Source: Deltaproteobacteria bacterium (GTDB taxonomy: Bacteria > Myxococcota_A > Polyangia > JACPQR01). Taken from it: DNA of 64,000 nt. Below are positions 36,161-43,089 of this stretch, piece after piece. The notes under the pieces are model-generated. The model had not been told where the DNA came from, did not search any database, and worked only from the letters and a program-made list of their open reading frames with translations. The first letter of the stretch is position 1, and each line of letters opens with the position of its first letter. The position numbers were made by a program, and so were the translations under genes. The stretch is from the NCBI GenBank assembly GCA_016190375.1, contig JACPQR010000156.1, positions 40,839-104,838 on the forward strand, read 5' to 3'.

Positions 36161-36368
36161 GCACGGTCCCGGCTTTCGGCAGACGTAGACGTAGACGTAG
36201 GCGTGGTCGTGGACCTTGACGGCGACGACGACGTGGACGTCGGCGACCCACGTTGACCCGACCCGCCCTGCGTCAACCGGGGAGCGTCCAGGTCCACGTC
36301 CACGTCGCCGTCAAGGTCAACGTCAACGTCAACGGGACGTCGACGGCACGCGAAACCCGGGACCGTGC
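36161..36368 (-). repeat. Long palindromic intergenic repeat, copy 1
   Basis: A nested palindrome of about 208 bp. The outer arms GCACGGTCCCGGCTTTC (36161-36177) and GAAACCCGGGACCGTGC (36352-36368) pair with one mismatch. Next come degenerate GACGTN hexamer arms. Inside is a 107-bp core (36212-36318) bounded by GACCTTGACGGCGACG and its exact complement. The loop holds GTTGACCC and GCGTCAACC. The core recurs at 63894-64000 in inverted orientation with about four differences. It lies just after the recombinase gene stop. It could fold into a very long hairpin in RNA or DNA. No protein reading of it is convincing. Confidence 0.85.
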
Positions 36369-36377
36369 AAGTCACCC

Positions 36378-37289
36378 CTACCCGCGCGGGTGGAAGCGCT
36401 CGTGCATCCTGCGCAGGTGCTCGCCCGACAGGTGCGTGTAGATCTGGGTCGTCGAGATGTCGGCGTGGCCCAGCATCGTCTGCACGACCCTCAGATCGGC
36501 TCCGCCTTCGAGGAGGTGGGTGGCGAAGGAGTGTCGCAGCCCGTGCGGAGTGAGCGACTTCGTTATTCCCGCACAGAGGGCGAGGCGGGAAAGAGCCTTC
36601 CAGAAGCCCTGCCTCGTCATGGGCCCGCGGCGGTGCGTGAGGAACAGGGCGCGCCGGGACCCGTTGGGGTCCAGTCCGGGCCTGACTTGGCCGAGGTACC
36701 GCTCCAGCCTGGCGCGCGCGACATCGTGGAATGGCACGACCCGACGCTTTCCACCCTTGCCGAGGACCGAGACGAAACCGGACTCGAGGTTCAGGTCCCC
36801 CACCTGCACGCTGCAGAGCTCGGAGACGCGCAGGCCTGCGGCGTACATGAGCTGGATCATGGCGGCCTCGCGGATTCCCCTCGCGGTTCGCTCGTCGGGC
36901 GCGGCCAGGAGGGCGCGGACCTCCGTGACGGTGAGCACGGTGGGCAGCCTTCGCCGGGTGCGAGGTCGATCGATCCGGGCGCAGGGGTCGGACGCCAGGA
37001 CCCTCTCCTCGACCAGGTGCCTGAAGAAGCCGCGCAACGCGGAGAGGTGACGGGCCTGCGAGCGCAGGCACAGCCCGGCGTCGGCGAGCGAGACGAGGAA
37101 GGCCGCGACGTCACCGCCCGCCACACCGGCGATCGCCCGATGACCGCGCATCTCCATCAGAAGCGCGAACTTGGCGAGGTCGCGCCCGTACGAGTCGACG
37201 GTGGCCCGCGCCAGGCCGCGCTCGACGGTCAGCGTGGTGAGGTACGAGGTGACCGCCGCGTCGATGTCCATCCCTGGCCGGATGCTCAC
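36378..37289 (-). CDS. Tyrosine recombinase, XerC/XerD type
   Basis: 303 residues from a GTG (an in-frame ATG at 37269-37271 would give 297). The N-terminal core-binding domain contains DAAVTSYLTTLTVERGLARATVDSYGRDL. The catalytic domain shows the full set: Arg in AAGLRVSEL, Lys in LGKGGKRR, His-x-x-Arg in TPHGLRHSFATH, His in MLGHADIS and the nucleophile Tyr in TQIYTHL. XerC and XerD resolve chromosome dimers at dif; the sequence looks closer to XerD, but no partner is in the window. The last 15 bases are repeated at 36142-36156 beyond a palindromic element. Confidence 0.93.
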   Translation of the reverse strand: MSIRPGMDIDAAVTSYLTTLTVERGLARATVDSYGRDLAKFALLMEMRGHRAIAGVAGGDVAAFLVSLADAGLCLRSQARHLSALRGFFRHLVEERVLASDPCARIDRPRTRRRLPTVLTVTEVRALLAAPDERTARGIREAAMIQLMYAAGLRVSELCSVQVGDLNLESGFVSVLGKGGKRRVVPFHDVARARLERYLGQVRPGLDPNGSRRALFLTHRRGPMTRQGFWKALSRLALCAGITKSLTPHGLRHSFATHLLEGGADLRVVQTMLGHADISTTQIYTHLSGEHLRRMHERFHPRG

Positions 37290-37327
37290 ACGCGAGGCCC
37301 GGCACGGCCAGTTTCCGGCACGCCACC

Positions 37328-37356
37328 TTGACCGGGGGCCTGACCGCCTCTAGATT
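37328..37356 (+). promoter_or_regulatory. Sigma-70-like promoter for the KOW-protein gene
   Basis: TTGACC (37328-37333) and TAGATT (37351-37356) are 17 bases apart. The -10 ends 13 bases before the ATG at 37370, so the leader would be very short. The context CACCTTGACC is identical to that of the miaB promoter. Confidence 0.5.
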
Positions 37357-37369
37357 TCCGGCCTCGCGC

Positions 37370-38638
37370 ATGCCTTCAGCGTTCACGGGTCTGCTCGCCG
37401 GCGACTTCGATGCCTACTCGGCAGAGAAGTGGTCGTCGAACATGTGGAACCGGCAACGGCTCGAGGTCAAGCAGCGGATGCTGGCCCTCGGCAAGGAGCT
37501 GGCGGTGGATCTCGCGGGCTCGGGCCTCGAGCTGACCCTCGGAGCGTCGGACGAGCATCCTTCCCTGTGGAACCGCAAGCGCGTCGACTGCCAGTGGCTG
37601 TTCCTCTGGCGCAACGAGGAGGAGCGCAAGGTCCTCGAGACGATCGTGGACCGCGACAGGAAGCTCGCCGCCACGATCCTCGATCCGACTCCGCTGTCGA
37701 GGCACGCCTTCCTCGGCGTCAAGCTGGATGTCCATGGGCTCGAGCTCGCGCTCGAGGTCCACCGGAACGCCTGGGTCGACGCGAAGAACCTGCGCTCCAA
37801 GCTCTCGACCACCGCCGGGAAGGCTCAGATGCTGCGGCTCCTGGCCGAGCTGCCCGAAGGGTTCACGTTCGGAGCCGGCGAGCAAGTGGTTCCGGCGGCG
37901 GAGGTCGATGCCGAGCGCATTCCGGCCGTTCTGGCCGAGCACGAGAGCTCCGAGTGGTTCTTCGTGGCCGTCCGCATCGCCAGGGACGAGGCGATCGTTC
38001 TCGGGCCCGCGCTCGGCGATGCCGTCGCCGAGGCGTTCAGGCGGCTCGGGCCAATCTACCGGTTCGTGGCCTGGTCTAGACAGAACGATTTCGTCTCGAT
38101 CGATCAAGCGCTGGCCCAGCAGGTCGCCGAGCGGCAGGTCGCCCACGAGGTCCTCGAGTCCGAGGAGCGCGAGAGGGAGGAACGCTTGCAGGCCGAGCGT
38201 GACCTTGCCCGCGAGCGCGCCAAGGAGAAGGGCCACGGCGCGGCGCGCGCGACGGGCGCGACTTCGTGGGTGCCCCCGAGGCCGCCCCGCGCCGCGGTGG
38301 AGGCGACAGTGGAGCCATCGCGGAAGACGGCCCCAGCTCGCGCCGTGCCGGCTCCGAGGGGAGCTACGACCGAGCGCGCCGAGACGAGGCAAGCCGTGCC
38401 GCCGGCAGCGAGCCGCGGCCCGGGGGAGCGTTCGGTGCCGAAGCCGCCGGCCGCGCCCCCCGTGGTCGACAAGGGCGTGCGGGTGCGGATCGGGACGGGT
38501 CCGTTTGCCGGCAAGGTCGGCACCGTGCAGGAGGTCGACAAGGGTGTCGCGAAGGTGCTCCTGGGTCTGCTGGCCGCGCGGGTCGACGTCCAGGACCTCG
38601 TTCCGGTCGGGGTCGCCGCGCCCGGCCGTCGATCGTGA
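37370..38638 (+). CDS. Uncharacterised protein with C-terminal KOW motif
   Basis: 422 residues from the ATG at 37370. Residues 1-260 form a globular domain I do not recognise, with repeated EHPSLWNRKRVDCQWLFLW, LGVKLDVHGLELALEVHRNAWVD and SSEWFFVAVRIARDEA. A charged, probably coiled-coil stretch follows (about 265-300, rich in Glu and Arg), then a Pro/Ala/Arg linker. A KOW motif closes the protein (VRIGTGPFAGKVGTVQEVDKGVAKV). KOW motifs bind RNA or ribosomal proteins in NusG, L24 and relatives. The stop overlaps the GTG of the ABC exporter gene (GTGA), so the genes are coupled, although the functions look unrelated. Confidence 0.7.
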   Translation: MPSAFTGLLAGDFDAYSAEKWSSNMWNRQRLEVKQRMLALGKELAVDLAGSGLELTLGASDEHPSLWNRKRVDCQWLFLWRNEEERKVLETIVDRDRKLAATILDPTPLSRHAFLGVKLDVHGLELALEVHRNAWVDAKNLRSKLSTTAGKAQMLRLLAELPEGFTFGAGEQVVPAAEVDAERIPAVLAEHESSEWFFVAVRIARDEAIVLGPALGDAVAEAFRRLGPIYRFVAWSRQNDFVSIDQALAQQVAERQVAHEVLESEEREREERLQAERDLARERAKEKGHGAARATGATSWVPPRPPRAAVEATVEPSRKTAPARAVPAPRGATTERAETRQAVPPAASRGPGERSVPKPPAAPPVVDKGVRVRIGTGPFAGKVGTVQEVDKGVAKVLLGLLAARVDVQDLVPVGVAAPGRRS

Positions 38639-40482
38639 CCGAGCGGCCGGCGGGGGCCGCGGCGACGAGCATGCGTTCGCGGGGGAGACGGCGCCCCGCC
38701 GACCCGACCACTGCCGCCCTGTTCGCGAACTTGCAGGCGCACGGACGCTCCCTCGTCACGGGCGGTCTCGCGAGCGCCGTCTCCGTCGGCCTGCAGGTTG
38801 GAATCCCCTGGTCGCTCAAGCTCGCGTTCGAGGCGCTGGGACGCGGCGACGCGCGGGCGCTGAGCCGGGCCGCGCTGCTCCTCGCGGGGCTCGTGGTCGG
38901 CCAGGCGGTCGTCCGGATCTTCGCCCGCGTCACGCTCTTCGACGTCGGACGGTTCGTCGAATACGACTTGCGCCGGCGCATCCTCGCCCGGCTTCACCAG
39001 CAGGGCGGCGGCTTCTTCCGACGTCTGGGGACCGGCGAGATCATGAGCCGGGCGGTCAACGACCTGGCGAATGTCCGCCTCCTGTTCGGGTTCGCCACCT
39101 TGAACCTCGTGAACACCGCCTTCGTGCTGGTCTTCGCGCTCGGGATGATGCTGGCCATATCGGCGGAGCTCACGCTGGTGGCGCTGGTCTTCGTGCCGGT
39201 CTTCGTGATCACGATCCGGACGTTCGGCCGCTCGATGTTCGCGAGGAGCCGGGCGGTGCAGGAGCACCTGGGGCTGATGACGAATCGGGTCCAGGAGAGC
39301 CTGACCGGGATCCGAGTGATCCGTGCGTACGGCATGCAGGATCGCGAGCTCGCCGATTTCGACAGGCTCAACCGCGAGTACGTGGCGAAGAACATGGCCC
39401 TCGCGACGCTGCGGGGGTTCCTCTTCCCCTTGATGGGAATGGTGGGCGGGCTGGGGCTACTGGTCACGATCTGGTACGGGGGCCGGATGGTCGCCGCCGA
39501 GGAGATCACGCTCGGCGACCTCGTGGCCATGCAGGGCTACATCGCGATGCTCACGTGGCCCGCCGCCGCGCTCGGCTACGTCCTGTCGATCTACCAGCGC
39601 GGGCGCGCCTCCTGGGAGCGGATCCATCAGATCCTCGACTCGGCGCCCGAGGTGCCGCCGCCGGATCTCGAGCGGCAGGGGAGCGTTCAGCCCATCCGGG
39701 GCGACCTCGTCGTCGAGTCGCTCTCGTTCTCTCACGACGGCGGCCGCGCCCTCGATGGCGTCTCGTTCACCGTGCCCCGGGGAGGCCGACTCGCGATCGT
39801 CGGTCGGACCGGCAGTGGCAAGACGACGCTCGCGAACCTGCTCCCGCGGCTCCTTCCCACGCCGAAGGACACGATCCGGCTTGCAGGACGCGACATCGCG
39901 GAGCTTCCCGTCGAGGTCTTGCGCGCGACGATCGGCTATTGCCCGCAGGATCCCTTCCTGTTCTCCACCACCATCGCCAGGAACATCGGCTTCGCCCTCG
40001 TCGATCCCGACGCGCCAGACTCGAGCGAGAAGATCGTCCTGGCCGCGCGCGCCGCGCAGATCGACGCGGAGATCCGGTCGTTCCCCGATGGGTACGACAC
40101 CGTGGTCGGCGAACGGGGCGTGCAGCTCTCGGGAGGTCAGAAGCAGCGAATCGCGCTGGCTCGCGCGCTCGTGACGGAGCCGGAGATCCTGGTGCTCGAC
40201 GATCCACTGTCCGCGGTGGACGCCGCGACCGAGCGGCGCATCCTCGACGCGATCGAGGAGCTCGGCCGAGCGCGACCGAAGACGCTGATCCTCATCACGC
40301 ACCGCTGCAGCGCGGCGGAGCGCATGGACGACGTGATCGTGCTCGATGGGGGGCGAGTCGTGGAGCACGGCACGGCCGGCGACCTCGCCAAGCTCGGCGG
40401 CATCTACGCCGGTTTCGCGGAGCGGCAGGCCCTCGAGGCGGAGCTGGACTCGATCTCGGCCAGGGCCGGAGCGCGGTCATGA
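38635..40482 (+). CDS. ABC exporter half-transporter, degenerate catalytic site subunit
   Basis: 615 residues: a six-helix ABC membrane domain (about 35-320) and an ATPase domain (about 350-600). Walker A is GRTGSGKTT (390-398), the signature LSGGQ is canonical (498-502), the Q-loop is CPQDPF and the H-loop is LITHR. In Walker B (VLDDPLSAVD) the catalytic Glu is replaced by Asp523. That is typical of the degenerate-site subunit in heterodimeric exporters such as TM287/288 and MdlA/B-type pairs. The GTG start and the stop are both coupled to neighbours. Confidence 0.94.
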   Translation: MTERPAGAAATSMRSRGRRRPADPTTAALFANLQAHGRSLVTGGLASAVSVGLQVGIPWSLKLAFEALGRGDARALSRAALLLAGLVVGQAVVRIFARVTLFDVGRFVEYDLRRRILARLHQQGGGFFRRLGTGEIMSRAVNDLANVRLLFGFATLNLVNTAFVLVFALGMMLAISAELTLVALVFVPVFVITIRTFGRSMFARSRAVQEHLGLMTNRVQESLTGIRVIRAYGMQDRELADFDRLNREYVAKNMALATLRGFLFPLMGMVGGLGLLVTIWYGGRMVAAEEITLGDLVAMQGYIAMLTWPAAALGYVLSIYQRGRASWERIHQILDSAPEVPPPDLERQGSVQPIRGDLVVESLSFSHDGGRALDGVSFTVPRGGRLAIVGRTGSGKTTLANLLPRLLPTPKDTIRLAGRDIAELPVEVLRATIGYCPQDPFLFSTTIARNIGFALVDPDAPDSSEKIVLAARAAQIDAEIRSFPDGYDTVVGERGVQLSGGQKQRIALARALVTEPEILVLDDPLSAVDAATERRILDAIEELGRARPKTLILITHRCSAAERMDDVIVLDGGRVVEHGTAGDLAKLGGIYAGFAERQALEAELDSISARAGARS

Positions 40483-42317
40483 GCTCGCGCGGCGCCGCCG
40501 CAGAGCGCGCCTTCCACGAGGAGCACGCGCTCGGGAGGTCCGCGGACACCAGGATCATCGGACGTTTCTGGCCTTTCTTGCGCGGGCAGTGGATCGTCCT
40601 CGGCACATCGCTCCTCTTGCTCCTGCCGATCGCCGGCCTGGGAGTGGCGCAGCCCTACCTCCTCAAGATCGCGGTCGAGCGCGGCTTTGCGCGGGGCGGG
40701 GGCGAGTCCCTCGGACGGATCGCGCTCCTGTTCCTGGTCGCGCTCGTGCTCGAGCTCGTGGCCCGCTTCGGGCACGTCATCCTCCTGTCGCTCGGCGGGC
40801 AGCGGGCGACCTCGGTCCTCCGCGCGGCGGTCTTCCGGCACGTGCAGCGGCTCTCCATCGGGTACTTCGACCGGACTCCGGTCGGGCGGCTGCTGACGAG
40901 GGTCACCGGGGACGTCGACAACGTGAACGAGGCCTTCGCCATGGGGCTGACGGCGATCGGGGACGCGCTCCAGCTCGTCGCGATCCTGACGATGATGTTC
41001 CTGCTCGACGTCCGGCTCGCGCTGGTCACCCTCGCGGTCCTTCCCATCCTGGCCGGCCTGGTCGAGGTCTTCCGGCGCAAGGCGCGCGTCGCGTTCCGCG
41101 AGATCCGGGCGAAGATCGCGCAGATCAACGCCACGCTCGGCGAGCAGGTGCAGGGCATCGCGGTCGTACAGGCCTTCTCGCGGGAGCGCCGCTGCCAGAC
41201 CGAGTTCGACGAGATCAACCGGGCCTACCGCGACGCGAACAGGCGGGCCATCCGCTACGACGTCGGGATCTACGCGCTCGTCGACGCTCTGGGCGACGTC
41301 GGAGTCGCCTGCATGCTCCTCTACGCGGCGCGTCTGCTCGGCGGGCACGGACCGGGCGCGGTCGGGGCGGGACTCCTGGTCGCCTTCATAGAGCTCGTTC
41401 GCAGGTTCTTCATGCCGGTGCGGGATCTGTCGAACAAGTACACGGTTCTGCAGTCGGCGATGGCCTCGCTCGAGAGGATCTTCGAGCTCCTGGACGTCCG
41501 CGAGATCGACGCGCCGCATGGGGAGCGGGCCTCGGAGCGGGATGGCCGGGGCGGGACCACCGCCACGGGCGAGATGGTCGTCCTGAGCCACGTGGAGTTC
41601 GCCTACCGCCGCGGTGACCCGGTCCTGCGTGACGTGAGCTTCCGGGTCGGGCGCGGCCAGAAGATCGCGATCGTGGGCGCCACCGGCTCGGGCAAGACGA
41701 CGGTCTTGAATCTGGTCCAGCGCCTCTACGAGGCCAGCGCCGGCACGATCGAGGTCGGCGGAGCCGACATCCTCGCGCAGGAGCCCGCCGAGCTTCGCCG
41801 GCGCTTCGCGGTGGTTCAGCAGGACGTGTTCCTGTTCGCCGGTAGCATCGCCGAGAACGTGGCGGCAGGGCGGCAGCCGGCGGACCTCGAGCGAGTCCGG
41901 TGGGCGCTCGAGCAGGTCGGGGTGCTCGGCCGCATCCTCGCGCGGCCGGGCGGACTCGACGGCCGCGTGGACGAGCGTGGTGCGAACTTCTCCGCCGGCG
42001 AGCGACAGCTCCTGTCGCTGGCGCGCGCTCTGTACCGAGACCCGGACATCCTCATCCTGGACGAGGCCACCGCGAGCGTCGACAGCGAGACCGAGGCGCT
42101 CGTGGAGGGGGCCGTGGGTCGCGTGATGGAAGGCAGGACGGCGCTGGTCGTCGCCCACAGGTTGTCGACCATCCGCCACGCGGACCGGATCGTCGTGATG
42201 CACAGGGGCCGGATCGCCGAGGAGGGCACCCACGAGCAGCTGCTCGCCAAGGGCGCCCTCTATGCGCGGCTGCACCGGTTGCAGTTCTCGCGGGGAAGCC
42301 GGAGCGGCGTCGAGTAG
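40479..42317 (+). CDS. ABC exporter half-transporter, catalytic site subunit
   Basis: 612 residues with six membrane helices (about 30-330) and an ATPase domain. Walker A is GATGSGKTT (400-408), Walker B is LILDEATASVD with the catalytic Glu529, and the H-loop is VVAHRLS. The signature is FSAGE (504-508) instead of LSGGQ. This complements the upstream subunit: its own Walker B pairs with the canonical signature of the partner, while the partner's Asp-containing Walker B pairs with FSAGE. The substrate is unknown; such pairs export drugs, lipids or peptides. The ATG overlaps the upstream stop as ATGA. Confidence 0.94.
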   Translation: MSSRGAAAERAFHEEHALGRSADTRIIGRFWPFLRGQWIVLGTSLLLLLPIAGLGVAQPYLLKIAVERGFARGGGESLGRIALLFLVALVLELVARFGHVILLSLGGQRATSVLRAAVFRHVQRLSIGYFDRTPVGRLLTRVTGDVDNVNEAFAMGLTAIGDALQLVAILTMMFLLDVRLALVTLAVLPILAGLVEVFRRKARVAFREIRAKIAQINATLGEQVQGIAVVQAFSRERRCQTEFDEINRAYRDANRRAIRYDVGIYALVDALGDVGVACMLLYAARLLGGHGPGAVGAGLLVAFIELVRRFFMPVRDLSNKYTVLQSAMASLERIFELLDVREIDAPHGERASERDGRGGTTATGEMVVLSHVEFAYRRGDPVLRDVSFRVGRGQKIAIVGATGSGKTTVLNLVQRLYEASAGTIEVGGADILAQEPAELRRRFAVVQQDVFLFAGSIAENVAAGRQPADLERVRWALEQVGVLGRILARPGGLDGRVDERGANFSAGERQLLSLARALYRDPDILILDEATASVDSETEALVEGAVGRVMEGRTALVVAHRLSTIRHADRIVVMHRGRIAEEGTHEQLLAKGALYARLHRLQFSRGSRSGVE

Positions 42318-42367
42318 TCGCTGGCGGCGCGGGCATCTCCGGCGCGAGCCGGGTTCGTCCGGAGGTT

Positions 42368-42437
42368 GAACAGGAAGGCGGGAAGGAAGGAAGGCCGGAT
42401 CGAGGGTTTCCCTTCGTGCCTTCGCGCCTTCCTGTTC
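42368..42437. terminator. Hairpin between convergent genes, probable bidirectional terminator
   Basis: A perfect 13-base stem (GAACAGGAAGGCG at 42368-42380 with CGCCTTCCTGTTC at 42425-42437) is continued inward by GGAAGG and CCTTC repeats. It lies between the ABC gene (+) and a lipoprotein gene (-). No long U-run is present on either side. Confidence 0.5.
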
Positions 42438-42485
42438 GACTGTTCCGGCCCGACGCGTCTCGAGCTCGTGCGGAGGCCGACTTGA

Positions 42486-43040
42486 CTACTGGCGCTGCCG
42501 AGCGGTGCGGCTCGCGGCCTCGGCCAGCATCCGGTCGACGTCGGCCTGCAGTCGGCGGGTCGCGGGCGACAGGTGCCAGTGGCTCCGTATCTCCTCGCCC
42601 TCCTCGTACCACTTGATGAACAGGAGGTACTCGCCCTCGACCACGCGGCGCTCGTTGCGGGCGATGGTCTCGAAACCGCCAGCCCCCTCCGAGACGCTCA
42701 CGGAGATGCGGTCGTCGTCCGGCGTCGCTCCCCTGAGCGTGTCCAGGATCCGGCAGACCAGGTGGAACGTGCGCCGCTGCTCGACGTCGGTGCTCGTCCT
42801 CAGCGTCTCGATCTTCACCCTCGTGATCGTATCGGCGTAGCCCACACGCCCTCGCAGCTCCTCGTCCCATTCCGTCGCCCACTGGCCGCCCAGCGCGACG
42901 GGATCGCGCACGAAATCAGCGGCGTCGTCGAAGAAGCGGGCGTGAACCGGCTCGAAGGGCGTCGACGGCCGGATCTGCGGTCGAGTGGAGCCGCAGGCCA
43001 CGCCGGCGAGAAGGACGAGGACCGCTGGCAGGTGCCGCAT
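42486..43040 (-). CDS. Small putative lipoprotein
   Basis: 184 residues. The signal LPAVLVLLAGVAC ends in a lipobox (Cys16). The mature part has FEPVHARFFDDAADFVRDPVALGGQW, then strands (RRTFHLVCRILDTLRG; YLLFIKWYEEGEEIRSHWHLSPAT) and a helical tail. No family is recognised. The residues ADFVRDP and GEYLLFIKWYEEG suggest a compact periplasmic domain. It is the last minus-strand gene before the convergent ABC pair and lies 49 bases after the PHP lipoprotein gene. Confidence 0.75.
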   Translation of the reverse strand: MRHLPAVLVLLAGVACGSTRPQIRPSTPFEPVHARFFDDAADFVRDPVALGGQWATEWDEELRGRVGYADTITRVKIETLRTSTDVEQRRTFHLVCRILDTLRGATPDDDRISVSVSEGAGGFETIARNERRVVEGEYLLFIKWYEEGEEIRSHWHLSPATRRLQADVDRMLAEAASRTARQRQ

Positions 43041-43089
43041 CGGGGCGGACCATACACCAAACTCGGCGGGGAGTGCAGAGCGGGTGTGA

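Noticed and set aside
36240..36290. An integron attC or a dif site beside the recombinase gene
   Set aside because: GTTGAC and GTCAAC are inverted in the loop, but the rest lacks the attC box layout and no dif-like 28-mer is visible.
36181..36340. A small Asp/Val-rich protein encoded by the GACGTN arms
   Set aside because: Frames exist on both strands only because the repeat is symmetric. There is no ribosome-binding site and a stop lies within the core.
42317..42485. A CRISPR-like or short tandem repeat array at the GGAAGG run
   Set aside because: The repeats are only short purine runs forming one hairpin with no regular spacers, so a terminator explains them better.
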